From positions 157,539,583 to 157,603,582 of the forward strand of contig NC_133390.1 of assembly GCF_047511655.1 (NCBI RefSeq): 64,000 nt of DNA, in the 5' to 3' direction. Shown one piece after another: positions 1-11,239 of this stretch. Source of the DNA: Castor canadensis. Lineage: Eukaryota > Chordata > Mammalia > Rodentia > Castoridae. Each line of letters begins with the position of its first letter. The stretch's first letter is position 1. The notes beneath the pieces are model-generated. The model was given only the letters and a program-made list of their open reading frames with translations. It was not told where the DNA came from and ran no database searches. Position numbers and translations under genes: made by a program.

Positions 1-118
1 GTGATGAATATGCCAATTACCTTGACTTAATCATTACACACTGTATTGAACTATCACAGTGTATCCCATAAATATGCATCATTATCATGTATCAATTAAA
101 AATTTAAAAAGAGGAAAA
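1..118 (+). mobile_element. Old L1 3'-end fragment
   Basis: The text resembles the 3' untranslated end of ancient mammalian L1 elements: a 'gtgatgaatatgc' start, a 'cattacacactgtat' block and a 'cccataaatatgca' block, ending in an A-rich run. Only the 3' end is present and it may begin left of the window. A B1-like fragment (about 148-229) follows at once. Confidence 0.6.
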
Positions 119-147
119 AACCTCTGAATTGGGTTTCTGTTATTTGC

Positions 148-229
148 ATTTGTGGTGCGTGCCTACCACACAGGAGGATCTTGAGTTCCAGGCCAGCCTG
201 AGTTACACAGACTTTGTCTCAAAAAAAAA
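148..229 (+). mobile_element. B1-like SINE fragment
   Basis: This is a 5'-truncated B1-type copy. It has the 'aggaggatcttgagttcc' and 'ggccagcctgagttacac' blocks and ends in an A-run. Confidence 0.6.
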
Positions 230-1670
230 GCTGGGTGGGGAATAACAATGTCTACCCCCAAGAGATGCCAGAACTAAATGAAATAATGTGAAAACATGTA
301 GCACACATTAGGGACTCAAAACCAAATGTTTCTTATCTATCAGCCTCACTTGCCCACACTTCCTAGGACTGTGCTGTGATTCTATGTGTTGGGGCTGTCT
401 TCCCCACCACACAGAGTGCTCCTAGAGGATGGAAACTCGACTCAATTCGAACCCCAAGTCAGTGCTCTGTGAATGGAGAAATGAATGCCAGGGCAGGACA
501 AGCTCACTGAGCAAGAAGATGCCACAGCTAGTTCAGGCCCAGCTCAGATGTCACCCCCTCCAGGAAGCCCTCCCAGATGTCTAGACTGGATCTGTCCCAC
601 CTCTATGTGGGGACAGTGTCTCCTGACAGGCAGGAACACTGTAAGGACAGGGACCTCATGTGACTAATCTCTGTGTCCCCAGAATTCAGCAGGGGTCTCA
701 TATGCTACGTGCTCAGCAAATGAACATTTGTCAGGTTTGAAGCCAGAGAAAGTGCTGGCACCCCTGCTCGCATGGCTGTTCCAGAACTAGATCCTCCTTC
801 ACCATTCCCACAGGAGCTATAAATGGACACACAAGCTGGTGCCAGAAACAAGGTTGGATTTCACAAACCAAGTGGCCTCTCCCAGAGTGGGGGTGGGAGC
901 CTAGTAGCCCCAGAGTAGAGCCATAAATAGCCCAGCTCCAAAGCCTCTTTCCCACTCTGATCTCTGCCTGAGTCACCCGACCAGGCAGGGTGGGGCCGTC
1001 CACAGGCTGTGGCCTCCAGAGTTGAGAGCACCACCATGGCCCATGGCCAGGACTCTTGAGTCTACAAGGACAGGCCCAGCTGGAGTCCACACCACTCTCC
1101 CCAGCCAAGCCCAGGAGCCCAGTAAAGCTCAAATGGACACATGGGCTCTTTCTCCTTAGGGACGCTGGGCAGATACACCAGAGGCTCCAATTCCCAGGGA
1201 CCTCCAGCTCTGCCAAGGAGGGAAGCCAGAACCCAGCCCCGGTCCCAGGAGCCAGGAAGAAAGTCCACTAGAAACCCAAGAAACAAATACAAGACAGAAC
1301 CATTCACCTAATCCAGTATAACTGTAGGAGGTATGAGGGTGTGTCATATGCATGAGAGCAGGTGACTTATCTATTTGGGCTCAACACAGTATCCCCAGAA
1401 CTTATCCCAAGGCTCAATAAATGTTTGTGACTGAATATCCTAGCCTCAAGTCTTGGCTGCAGAGAAGCCTATCCACTAAGCTCAAGCTGCTCGGTTGGTA
1501 TTTACACACACCTGCTTGAAATTATAGGCTCCATCCGTATGTTTACTAGTCTAGGGCCTCTCTCTTCTAAACAAAATGTCAATTCTATGAGCATAGAGAC
1601 CAGTTCCCCTGTTTGCCAGGGAACACCCAACTTCTAGACTAGGTAATCAGTGAATAAGAAATTTGTTCAA
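230..1670. other. Mostly unique intronic sequence
   Basis: No SINE of the main families is visible here. Around 1380-1435 an 'aacttatcccaaggctcaataaatg' type block looks like the end of a MIR or L2 relic. Short open frames on both strands lack splice context or family resemblance, and I see no exon. Confidence 0.5.
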
Positions 1671-1957
1671 GCCTGGTGTGGTGGTACATGCCTATAAATC
1701 CAGTACTTGGGAGGTTGAGGCCAGAGGATTGCATGCTTCAGGCTAGTCTGGGCTATGTAATGGGACCCTGTGTCAAAACAAAAAAAAAAGGGGGGGGGGG
1801 TGGGAGGAAGGGAAGGGAACAGAAGGGAATTTGTTCAATGATGGGGCTGGGGATATAGCACAGTGGTAGAGCACTTACCTGAAAGCACATCAGTCCCCAG
1901 CAACACAAGAAGAAAGAAAAGGAGGGAAGAAGGAAGGAAAAGAGAGAAAGAGGAACA
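1671..1957 (+). mobile_element. B1-like SINE followed by ID SINE
   Basis: A full-length-looking B1 (about 1671-1795) ends in an A-run that changes to a G-run. About 45 bp later an ID-type copy (about 1843-1957) starts with 'ggggctggggatatagc' and ends in an AAGG/AGGA-rich tail. Confidence 0.75.
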
Positions 1958-2084
1958 TTTGTTAAATTAATGGATATTGGAAGGCTTCTGAGCCTTGAAT
2001 GTACAGTGAGACAGGTTTAGTTTAATGTCCTTACTCTATGATCCTGGACAATGACTAACCTCCATGAGTCTCTATTTCTGCTGA

Positions 2085-2307
2085 ACTCACTACATAGCCT
2101 GAGCTATCCTCCAAGTTACAATTCTCCAGCCTCAGCTTTCCTGGTGCTGAGATAACAGATGTACACTTTCACACCTGGCTTGTGTGTGTATGTATGTGTT
2201 TTAAGACAGGTTCTCACTATGTAGCCCAAGCTGGCCTTGAATTTACAATCCTCCTACCTCAGCATCCCAAGTGCTGGTATTATCGACAAAAACCACCATG
2301 CCTGGCT
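2085..2307 (-). mobile_element. Two diverged B1-like SINEs
   Basis: Two consecutive minus-strand B1 relics are present. Each reads, on the plus strand, 'ctcactatgtagccc...ctcctacctcagc...ctggc' or a decayed version. The boundary is near 2180. Confidence 0.65.
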
Positions 2308-2444
2308 ATTTCTGCATTTTTAAAGAGGGACTAAAAATATCTGCCTCACAGGGTATTGAAGTACTTTTTCCTGACTGCCGTACTGAAGACTAGGTCTTCA
2401 AAAGAGAACCATGTGGTTACACTTCTGCTGCTGTTCTTAGTGTG

Positions 2445-2590
2445 ACAGTATAAGGGGATGGACATGAGCTGTGGTGACAGACAAGGATCTGAATCCAGGC
2501 CCTATCACTTACTCTCTGGTCTTGGCAATTCCCAAGGTCTCTCTGAAACTCGGTTTCTTTGCCTATGTTATGGGTACTGATATGCTAGCT
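2445..2590 (+). mobile_element. MIR relic
   Basis: Shows the MIR order 'ctgaatccaggccctatcact', 'tcttggcaattcccaag', 'ctctctgaaactcggtttc'. The copy is highly diverged, as expected for this old family. Confidence 0.5.
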
Positions 2591-3162
2591 CTCAAAGCAA
2601 GGCATTGTGAGGATTCAAATTCAGGCTGTCCACTTGTCCAACCTGGATGGAGTGGAAAGGATGTGGGATACCAACACGCCTGGAAGAGATGACCTTTTAG
2701 GGCTTGCTAGCCCGACAAGGCTGAACTAAATATAGTTCTTGGACCCTGGCAGGCCCAGTAGCAGGGCTGACTAGCAGAGCCAAGGCTGCCACATTTAGGG
2801 GATAAAATCTCACTTTCCCATGCCTATAAGGATTACAGAGGGTGGGGGATCCACTTATCAAGATTCCAAAAGCAGGTGAAACCTCTGACCTAGTAACACC
2901 TCTTCCTGGAACCAGGCTTCAGATCCGTACTCACAGGCACCCAGAAAGTCAAACCGCTGTTCTCTATGATGCAAGAGACTAGGAAGCTTGAATGGCCATG
3001 AGCAGAGCCAACAGAAAGCAAGACATGAGTTCCCTACCTGGGAAGACTGGTCCCTGATACCTACATCAAGTCTGGCCAGAGCAGGGCTCAGTAAATAGCT
3101 GCCAAATGAATGAATGGATCCCAATAACAGAATATTATGAAACAACTAAAAAAAACAATAAG

Positions 3163-3455
3163 AGCCAAGCACTGTGGCTCACACCTGCAATTCTAGCTAC
3201 TCAGGAGGCACAGATCAGGAGGATGGAAGTTCGAAGCCAGCCTGGGCAGATAGTTTATGAGACCCTGTCTGGAAAAAACTCTTCACAAAAAAGAGCTGGT
3301 GGAGTGGCTCAAGGTGTAGGTTCTGACTTCAAACCTTAGTACCACACACACACAAACAAAACAAAACAAAACAAAACAAGAAAGTGGTAGAGTGCTTGTC
3401 TAGCATGGACAAGTCCCCGGGTTCAATCCCCAGTGTTAAATAAATAAATAAATAA
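3163..3455 (+). mobile_element. Dimeric B1/IDL SINE plus ID SINE
   Basis: The dimer (about 3163-3345) has the B1-like left half, a 'cttcacaaaaaa' linker and the 'gagctggtggagtggctcaa' right half. Its tail has become CA and AAAAC repeats. A decayed ID copy (about 3380-3455) with a TAAA tail follows. Confidence 0.75.
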
Positions 3456-3577
3456 CAAGAAAGAATTATATGTCCTTGACTTATTAAATGATAAAAACAC
3501 ACAGGGAAAATTTCTGGGAGTGTAAAAATATCAACAGCGGTTATCGCTTCGTAGTGGGCTTTTATTTCTGTCTTGTT

Positions 3578-3657
3578 TTTTTCTGGTGCTACAGCTCAAG
3601 CCCAGGGCCTTGAGCATGCTAGGCAAGGCCTCTACCACTGAGCCCCACCCCCAGCCC
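3578..3657 (-). mobile_element. ID SINE
   Basis: On the plus strand this reads as the complement of an ID element, with 'cagggccttgagcatgctag', 'ctctaccactgagccccacc' and 'ccccagcc'. Confidence 0.7.
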
Positions 3658-3849
3658 GACTGACAGGATCACACTACACTCCCTGTTGTTCTTCTCAGTG
3701 AGCACAATTAAATTTTTTTTAAATCTAGCTTATTTTTCAAAAATATACCACCAGATTCCAGACCATTCAAGCTAGATGTGAGAGATAAGGCCCTTATCAA
3801 CTCAGGATGTCCAAATTCTGAGTTCTAAGATGTTAGTAACGGAACATAG

Positions 3850-4222
3850 AAGCATTTATTGAGTACTTACTATATATCAAGTACCAAATTCAACTCTCTG
3901 ACACTTTCACTTAATTTTATCAATTCAGTGAGACAAACTCATATCCTTGTCTAATAGATGGATAAAGTGGGCCTCAGAGGAATGGCATCATTTGTAGTAT
4001 GGATATTTTAAGAACATGGATTTTCTGAGAGGCCTGAGCTCAAATTCTATCTCTGCCCACTGTGTGACCTTGGGCAAGTAACTTCTCCTCTGTTTCAGTG
4101 TCCTCATCTGTATAATGAAATTGATTCTGTGCCTTCATTCACACAGGGTTCATATTACGGATTTAATGAACTAATACCTGGAAGGACTAGCATATTGTGG
4201 GTGCTCAGTAAAAACGAGACCC
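3850..4222. mobile_element. Two MIR relics in opposite orientation
   Basis: 3850-3995 reads as minus-strand MIR ('catttattgagtacttac' through 'gtgggcctcagagg'). 4010-4222 reads as plus-strand MIR ('gtgtgaccttgggcaagtaa', 'cctcatctgtataatg', ending 'gggtgctcagtaaaaac'). The plus copy is among the best preserved MIRs in the window. Confidence 0.65.
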
Positions 4223-4883
4223 TACCATCATGATTATTATTATTGTTATTTCCTCCTCCACCACCAGCAGCCAGAGTTTGCCTCCAGAGACCCACAGGCA
4301 TTTTAATCAAGGGCTGTGGAGCAGGCCAGGGCTGGATTAGGCCAAGTTTTGTCTGTAGGGAGTCACATGGTCCAAAGTTTTGTGTGTGCAGCCAAATAAA
4401 CGTTTCCTTAGAACAATGGTTAGAGCAACAGAGCTTTGTGGCATTCATGCCCATTCTTGGGTCAGGAGGCCTTCAGGCGCCTGAGAGGCATAGCACACTC
4501 CACTCAGCTGAACAGAGTAACCCCAAATTAGCTGCATCCCACTTTGGAAGCTAGGAATACATGGAGCCAAACTGCAGGAGGAACACTTGGTCACATCCAT
4601 CTCCTGGGGAAGAGCTGGCAGGAGGCTGGCCTCAGAGTTAAGGGCTCATAACAGAAAAGTTCAGGAGTCAGTCACGTCCAGTGGGGGGCCTGAGCCCTTT
4701 CGTGAGCATTTGGGAAGACAGTTGCCATTGTAAAAGTTAAAGGGAAAATAGAAAAGGTCAGCAATGCACCATACTCATTATTCCCCAGACACCGCCATGC
4801 CCTACGCTATGCTGGGCTCAGTGCTGGGGGTGGGGGCTCAAAGACCATCTATATCTCTAGTCTCTGACCTCAGAGAGCTTCCA

Positions 4884-4960
4884 GGGCTGGGGATGTAGCT
4901 GGGTGGTAGAGCACTTGCCTAGCATGCACTGGGTTCAATCCCCAAAACCACACATACAAA
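4884..4960 (+). mobile_element. ID SINE
   Basis: Shows 'ggctggggatgtagctggg', 'tagagcacttgcctagcatg' and 'gggttcaatcccc', the tRNA-like A- and B-box regions of a rodent ID element. Confidence 0.8.
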
Positions 4961-5269
4961 GACCTTCCACTTTACTAGAGAAAATGATGATGTTGACGGT
5001 GATGGTGATAAAGGAAACATTTACTGACTGCTTCACCTGTGGAATTCATTCTATTACACCCTTGAAATACACAAATAAAATAAGCAATGGGGTGCCTACT
5101 ATGGGCACTGGCCTTGGCATGCACTGCATTTCTCTTTCATCTTTCTAACAACCATAATGAGCAGTATTAGCCAGAGCTGAGGCAACAGTACCTAGGCAAC
5201 CACACAGACCTCAGTTTTGTTGGAGTTGTAATCTGCCAACTTCTTCAATGTGATTTAAAGGAAGTTACT

Positions 5270-5497
5270 TAGCTGAGCATGGTGGCTCACATCTATAAGC
5301 CCAGCTACTCAAGAGGCATAGGTAAGAGGATTACAGTCTAAGGCCAGCCTGGGCATAAATGCAAGCCCCTATCTGAAAAATAACCAAAAAGCAAAAAGGA
5401 CTGGGGGCATAGCTCAAGTGGTACAGCACTTGCCTAGCAAGCACAAAGCCCTGAGTTCAAACTCCAGTCCCACCAAAAAAATAATAATAAAAATAAT
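5270..5497 (+). mobile_element. Dimeric B1/IDL SINE
   Basis: Left half with 'gtggctcacatctataagcc', linker 'aaaataaccaaaaagcaaa', right half with 'atagctcaagtggtacagc' and the 'gttcaaactcc' B box. The tail is AATAAT-rich. Confidence 0.85.
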
Positions 5498-5614
5498 GGA
5501 AATAACTTATTCTCAACAAACTTTGACAACCTTGTATGTAAAATGGGGATAATAGTCCTTTGATTCTATGTTACCTGTTATCATGCACATCTATTTACAT
5601 GCTACAGTATGCTT

Positions 5615-5846
5615 GTATCTTTTTTATTTTTTCCTTGAGACTGTGTTGCCCAGACTGGTTTTGAACTCCTGGGTTCAAATGGTCATCCTGCCACAGTCTC
5701 CCAAGTATCTGTGACTCACAGGTGTGCACCACAATATAGACGTTTTTTGCTTATAGTTTTTAATTTTTTTTTGGTACTGGGATTTGAACTCAGGGCCTCA
5801 TGTTTGCAAAGCAAGTGCTCTACCACTTGAGCCACACCTCCAGTCC
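5615..5846 (-). mobile_element. B1-like SINE and IDL SINE
   Basis: A minus-strand B1 (about 5615-5733) is followed by a minus-strand IDL (about 5755-5846), each beginning with a T-run on the plus strand. Confidence 0.75.
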
Positions 5847-6866
5847 TTCGCATATATCTTTTAAAAATCTGATCTACCTTACTATGAATGACTAAACTTT
5901 ACTTTTATTAGTTTTTACTGCTCTTAAATAATAAACATTATTTATTATTTCATGACAGGCTCACTGTTGTCACTGTCAGTGTGTCTAGCCATATTGGAGA
6001 AGGGAAGGGAGAAGGGCACTTTCCTTGTAGCTATCCCTCCCTCTTCCCCCAGGCCTAATCTCCAAGGGCCCAGGCTGGCATGGCATGAGATCTGCACACA
6101 ATGGGCTTCTCTAAGCAGCAAACAGAGACATGTTGGTTGCCAGCTTGTGCCCAGGCTCTGTCACAAACACATCCTTGTGGCCTAAAAGAGGTGCAGAACA
6201 TTTGTGCTAACCTCTGCCCTAGCTGAGGAAAGTTCCAGGAGACAGGCTGGGGTTGCTGAGGTCTAGTTGAGCCCCCTAGGCCAGGGAAGGAAGGCTCTGG
6301 AAGGCACCTGGAGTGTACTAATGACAGCTGTTCTTCCAGGATATTCTCAGGGGATTCTGTACCCATCAAGCTCCAGTCCCAGGAAAGATGCCCAGCTGCC
6401 TTGCCAAGTTCACAGCCAAAGGACAGGCTAGCCTTCATGACTTCTTGGAGGTGGCCTCAGGAATAGGTCGGAGGTGGGGAAGGCCTAAACAATGTGGCCA
6501 GTGATTGGGCTCTGAAGAGGGAACCTAGGCCTAGAGAGGCTCCCAGGAACCCTGGCTCTAGACTTGGGCAACTGGCAGACTCCGACCTTCTCCACAAAGC
6601 CTCAACGACCAGGCACAACCCAGCATCTTCCTGAGTCCAGTTCCTCACCCAAGTTCCTCACCCAAGGCCCCCACCAGCCCTTTGTGCTGCTTTTGGGGGA
6701 GTCACCTCTTTCCATAAGGCTGTTGGGCTGGAAGATAAGGCAAAAAGAGACTTCAACTATTAAAAAGCTGGGAAAAAACCAACAAGAAAGCCACAACCTC
6801 CTTCCTCTTACTTAAGTTTGGGAAGGGGTTTACCAAGGATTATTCTTGCCCTTTGAAAAGTCTCAG
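5847..6866. other. Unique intronic sequence, no gene seen
   Basis: About 1 kb without recognisable SINEs, GC-rich around 6000-6700. Open frames here lack a recognisable family. A tandem copy of 'ctcacccaagttc'-like text sits near 6650. I see nothing else. Confidence 0.5.
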
Positions 6867-6867
6867 A

Positions 6868-7051
6868 ACATGCCAGGCACCGGTGGCTCATGCCTATAAT
6901 CCTAGCTACTAGGAGGCAGAGATCGGGAGGATCGTGGTTTGAAGCCAGCCCAGACAAATAGTTCACGAGACCCTATCTCGAAAATACCCATCACAAAAAT
7001 AGGGCTAGTGGAGTGACCCAAGGTGAAGGCTCTGAGTTCAAGCCCCAGTAC

Positions 7052-7083
<32 letters not shown>

Positions 7084-7677
7084 AGAAAAGTCTCAGAACA
7101 TAAGAGCAAGGTTGGTACACATGTCTCTTCTCTTCTCAGCTACTGCTGTGACAGACTGTAAATCAAGGGCTGGAGGAGTGGCTCAAGCAGTAAGAGCACC
7201 TGCCAAGTGTGAGGCCCTAAATTCAAACCCCAGTGCCGCCAAAAAAGAAGACACTGAATCAATTCCACTCCTCTCTGCTGAGCCAACACAAGGCTTCTCA
7301 ATCCTCCCAAAGGTGGAACTCTCAGAAGCAGCCCTGGAGCTAAGAAGAAAGGTCAGGTACTGGTAGCACGCACCTATAATCCTAGGTATTTGGAGGCAGA
7401 CGTAAGAGAACCATGGTCCAATGGTAGCCCAGGCAAAAGCCTGAGACCCTATCTGAAAAATAAACTAAAAGCAAAAAGATGACTGGGGTGTGGCTCAAGT
7501 GGTAGAGCACCTGTCTGGGAAGTGCCAGGCCCTGAGTTCGAACCCCAGTACTGCTGAAAAATAAAAATAAAAACCAACAGTAAAAGCAAAAAGACTGCAG
7601 ATGTGGCCCAAGTGGTAGAGCCCATGCCTCACAAGCACAAGGCCTGAGTTCAAACCCCAGTACAACCAAAAAAAAAA
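6868..7677 (+). mobile_element. SINE cluster: dimer, IDL, dimer, IDL
   Basis: A dimer (6868-7053) ends in a pure CA microsatellite (7054-7083). An IDL lies at 7164-7245, a dimer at 7351-7570 and an IDL at 7590-7677. All are plus-oriented with A-rich tails and the 'gttcaaacccc' B-box core. Confidence 0.8.
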
Positions 7678-8029
7678 TCTGAGCCAATTCCTTATCAGAT
7701 TGATATACACACTAAGAACTCAGATAAATTGTTCTCAACCTAAAGATGAGGAAGGTGAGGGGCCCTCTTCCATGTGGATTAGAAGCATGGGTTAGAAACA
7801 TGGCTACAGCATAAATTTTACCATCTACAGACTAAATCTCAAAACAGCAGAAACTAAAAGAGCTTTCAAGTCAACTACAATGTGACATTTTACTGAATGT
7901 CAATTGTTTTAAACCACATTGCTACCTATAAATATCAAAGTAATAAGTCACCTGAGAGGAAAAGTCTCATATACATATCTTTTATGTACAATCCTATTAT
8001 TTGACTTTGCAGTTAAAATATGATTAATA

Positions 8030-8105
8030 GGGGCCAGAGGCATAGCCCAGTGGCAGAGTGTTTGCCTAGCAGGAGGAGGCTCTCGATTTGGTCCCCAGAA
8101 CCACT
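8030..8105 (+). mobile_element. ID SINE
   Basis: Shows 'gcatagcccagtggcagag' and 'tttgcctagcagg' with a decayed B box. It is more diverged than the IDL copies. Confidence 0.6.
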
Positions 8106-8616
8106 GTATTTGTACGTGAATGATAAACTCTAAGCTTTTAAGGGCTAATACTCTGGAGTCAGTTCTTTTTAAGTTTGAAAAAGAAAATGTATTTGTAGCA
8201 TTTACAGATCTACCTAAAATGAAAGAAAAAAAAAAACTGAGTGGGAATGGAGGTCTGGGCCCCCAGTCACCCAGCACCCACAGCCTGTTGGCCTCCATGG
8301 TGCCTTGCAGGCCTTGCAGCTGGGACTCTGGCCCTGACATTCTCCATCAGCCCCACCACCTCCCCGGGCCTACTCTGGGCAATGAATCAAAGACACATTC
8401 CTTGGCCCCCATGGGCTTTCAGAGCTGACCAGTGGAATGTAAGGAAAAGGCTCAGCAAAGCAGAAACCTGAGAGAGATGCCACATGAAAATATGGGACAA
8501 CCACACTGATGGGGAAACTGAGGCCCAGAGAAGGTGAGACTCTCATCCAAGACCACACACAGTGAAAACATAGTGGAGAAAGACACCCCACCAAGGTTCC
8601 TCCAAAAAACTCATCT

Positions 8617-9112
8617 CTGGACAAAGCATGGTGGTACATGCCTGTAATCTCAGCTATACTTGAAAAGAGGAGTGCCAGAGGCTCAAAGTTTCAGACTAGT
8701 CCAGCCCAAAAGTTAGTGAGACCCCCATTTTAATCAACAAACTGTGTATGGTAGATCATGCCTGTAATCCCAGCTACACAAGAGGCTGTAGGTAGGAGGA
8801 TCAAGGTTTGACACCAGCTAAAGAGAAAAAAAATGAAAGATCCTAGCTGAAAAATAAAAGAAAGAAGGACTGAGGACATGGCTCAACTGGTAGAGGACCT
8901 TTCCAGCAAGTATAAATCCCTGAGGAAAGAAAGAAAAGGAAGAGAGAGAGAGGAGAGGGGAGGGGAGGCGAGGAGGGGAGAGGAAGGAGGGAAGGGAGGA
9001 GGGAAGGGAATGGAGAGGGGGGAGGAGAGGGGAGGAGGCGAGGGAAAGGAGGGGAAGGGAAGGGAGGAGGAGAAGGAGAAGAAGAAAAGAAAGGAAAAGA
9101 GAAGAGGCCAAG
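8617..9112 (+). mobile_element. B1-like SINE, dimeric SINE and purine-rich tail tract
   Basis: A left-half-like copy (8617-8740) is followed by a dimer (8741-about 8925). The dimer tail runs into a GA-rich tract (about 8922-9107) that is almost all purine apart from two cytosines, probably grown from the SINE tail. Confidence 0.7.
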
Positions 9113-9261
9113 TTTCTTCCAAATGAAGATGGGTCTTGAGGCTTGAGGGACCTTGGGTGCTAGAAGAAACTGTAGTTAATCAACTCCTCAGGTCCTTCAG
9201 GAAAGAATCTTAGCCGTCCCCTCCCCAGTGCCCACTCTTCTCTCTTCCTGAGTCACACGCT

Positions 9262-9425
9262 GTGTGGCACATCCTGCATGATACCTTCAGTCCCATTCAC
9301 AGCAACCCAGAATGGCAGGGGTTACATCCCCATTTTATAGATCTTACAGACAAGGAGACTAAGGCTCAGAGAAATGAAGTGACCTGCCCAATGTCGCACT
9401 GCTAGGGAGAGAGAGCAGATGCAAA
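9262..9425 (-). mobile_element. MIR relic
   Basis: Reads as minus-strand MIR: 'ccccattttatagatctta', 'gactaaggctcagagaaatg' and 'gtgacctgcccaatgtc'. It lies 207 bp from SNTA1 exon 2. Confidence 0.65.
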
Positions 9426-9631
9426 TGAGGCCTGCTTCGCTCTGTGCCGGTCTCCCTCTACCACCTCGTGCTAATTCCAGGCAGGTCCCCCAGTTCTGTT
9501 TCTGTTCTGAAGCCTGCCCACTTCCCATCCCCCAAGGCCAGGCTAGGATGCTTGAGGCCCCAAGGAGACAGGGAAGAAGTTAAACACCCCGCCAGCCCGC
9601 CTGCCCTCTGGGCTCTGAGCACAGCACTTAC

Positions 9632-9817
9632 CCTCCAGCGCCACCTCCTTGCCTGTCTTTTTGAGGGCCTGCACCGCCTCGTCATGGGTGGCAGAGGACA
9701 AATCCTCCCCATTCACGGACAGGATAGCATCCCCCACAAACAGGGCCTCCGTCTGGTCAGCTGCCAGCCCCTTGAAGATCTTGGAAATGAGAATAGGCAT
9801 CTTGTTCTCCCGGCCAC
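9632..9817 (-). CDS. SNTA1: Alpha-1-syntrophin, exon 2 (most of the PDZ domain)
   Basis: This exon of 186 nt encodes about 62 residues (104-165) and continues exon 1 in phase: the split glycine codon G|GT is completed here. The translation begins [21 protein letters not shown] and ends GKEVALE plus one base. It carries most of the PDZ fold, including the NGEDL turn and the THDEAV helix-B segment with its ligand-contacting histidine. The minus-strand acceptor (pyrimidine tract then CAG) is at 9820-9818 and the donor is G|GTAAGT at 9631. The match to human SNTA1 from memory is nearly residue for residue. Syntrophin's PDZ domain recruits nNOS, sodium channels and aquaporin-4 to the dystrophin complex under the muscle and glial plasma membrane. 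The downstream exons (rest of PH1, PH2, SU domain) are not in the window. Confidence 0.96.
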
Positions 9818-9962
9818 CTGCACAGGCAAAGGAGAAGGAAGAAACTGAGGCAGGCACTTCAACTCTTGGGAGGCACATCAACGTTCAGGGCTCCCTCGCT
9901 GCCCAGCCGAGTGCCAGGACAGCAAAGAGAGTCTCAGAAAAGGGCCTTCGAAGTTTGAGGTC

Positions 9963-10460
9963 TAGCCAGGCTCATACCTGTAATCCCAGGCACTAGGGAG
10001 GAAGAGATCAGGAGAATCTCGATTCAAAGCCAGCCCAGGCAAATACCTATGTCGAAAACACCCAACACAAAACAGGATTGGCAGAGTGGCTCAAGTGCTA
10101 CAGTGCCTGCCTAGCAAGCATGAGGCATTGAGTTCACAAAAAAAAAAAAAAAAAGAAGTTTGGGACCTAATAATACTTATTTCATAAATTCACCCTGCTC
10201 TAGTTTTGTCCCCGATCTTTTGGTTCAATGCTTTCGCCTAAATCGTAGACCAGGTTGGCCTCAAACTCACGATCCTCCTGCCTCATCCTCTTTGCCTCGT
10301 TGATTACTGGCATGTGCCATCACAAGCAGCACGGTTCAATGCTTTGGCTGCTCATTAGTGTTTGAGTAACTTACAAAACTTGAAGAGTTTTTCCCTTAAA
10401 AGTGCCTGCCTATCAAACGTGAGGCCCTGAGTTCAAACTCCAGTGCCATATAAAAAAGAA
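9963..10460. mobile_element. Dimeric SINE (+), B1-like (-), IDL fragment (+)
   Basis: A plus dimer lies at 9963-10155 ending in a long A-run, a minus B1 at about 10219-10331 and a 5'-truncated plus IDL at about 10395-10460. Confidence 0.7.
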
Positions 10461-10764
10461 GATTTGCCTTAAACATTTTGGATTTTAAGCAATTTTCCCA
10501 CAATATGGGAACCCACTGATACTTCCCCCAATCTGGAATTAAGACAGATCTCAGTGATTGCTATGACCCTAAGGACCACTTCAGCAATAATAAAGTTTTA
10601 CAACCCAAGACCCAGGCTGGAAACCAAGACCTTAAATTCTAGGGATTTCAAAAGCCTGTCTGAATTATACCGCTGATAGAAAAAAAAAAAAATACATTTT
10701 CCTGAATTGCTTTATTGCTAAACTCTTAACTGCCTTTTTAAAATAAGAAGTTATAATAATAGTT

Positions 10765-11200
10765 CACATTAGTTCCACGTACAAGTGCCAAGCACCGTGC
10801 TGGATGCCTTCAATGTTGTCTCACTGCCTCTTCACAACACCCCATCACACAGGCATGCACAGCTCCCTATTAGGGAAACCAAGGTGTGGAGACAACTCCT
10901 CCCCAAGGTCACTCAGTTAGTAAGTAGAAAAGCCAACATTTGAACCTAAATCTCCCTACTCAGAACCAACATTCTGGGCTTTTTTTGACAGTAGTGTGAT
11001 TTGAACACTGTTCAAACTGAACAGAGGGGCAGGTACTCTACCACTTGAGCCACTCTGCCACCCAGGATCAACATTCCTAACCCTACAGTATTTTTGTTTG
11101 TTTGTTTTTGTTTTGTTTTGTTTTTCAGTACTGGGGTTTGAACTCAGGGCCTCAAGCTTGTTAGACAGGCACTCCACCACCTGAGCTACTCAGTCAGCCC
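10765..11200 (-). mobile_element. MIR relic and two IDL SINEs
   Basis: A minus MIR spans about 10765-10955 ('gccaagcaccgtgctggatg' through 'aaggtcactcagttagtaag'). Two minus IDL copies lie at about 10980-11064 and 11090-11200; the second starts with a GTTTT-rich tail complement. Confidence 0.7.
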
Positions 11201-11239
11201 CCTACCCTACAGTAGACTGCAAGTCAGGCCCTCACATAT

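Larger units (their letters stand above)
1..9631 (-). other. SNTA1: SNTA1 intron 2 (partial, continues left of window)
   Basis: Everything left of the exon 2 donor at 9631/9630 is intron by inference. I looked for reverse-complement coding text for the next conserved syntrophin segment (after the PDZ: VKYMKD...SPYFK) and did not see it, so exon 3 should lie left of position 1. The intron holds SINEs of every class in the window, MIR relics and several unique stretches. No further exon could be supported. Confidence 0.7.

Noticed and set aside
7164-7245. tRNA-like A and B boxes in the IDL copies, here and across the window
   Set aside because: The boxes are the internal promoter of a repeated SINE. 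The copies have A-tails and no cloverleaf with an anticodon arm, so they are not tRNA genes.
8818-9126. Open frames rich in Glu/Arg/Gly or Leu/Ser/Pro
   Set aside because: They are low-complexity readings of the GA-rich SINE tail tract.
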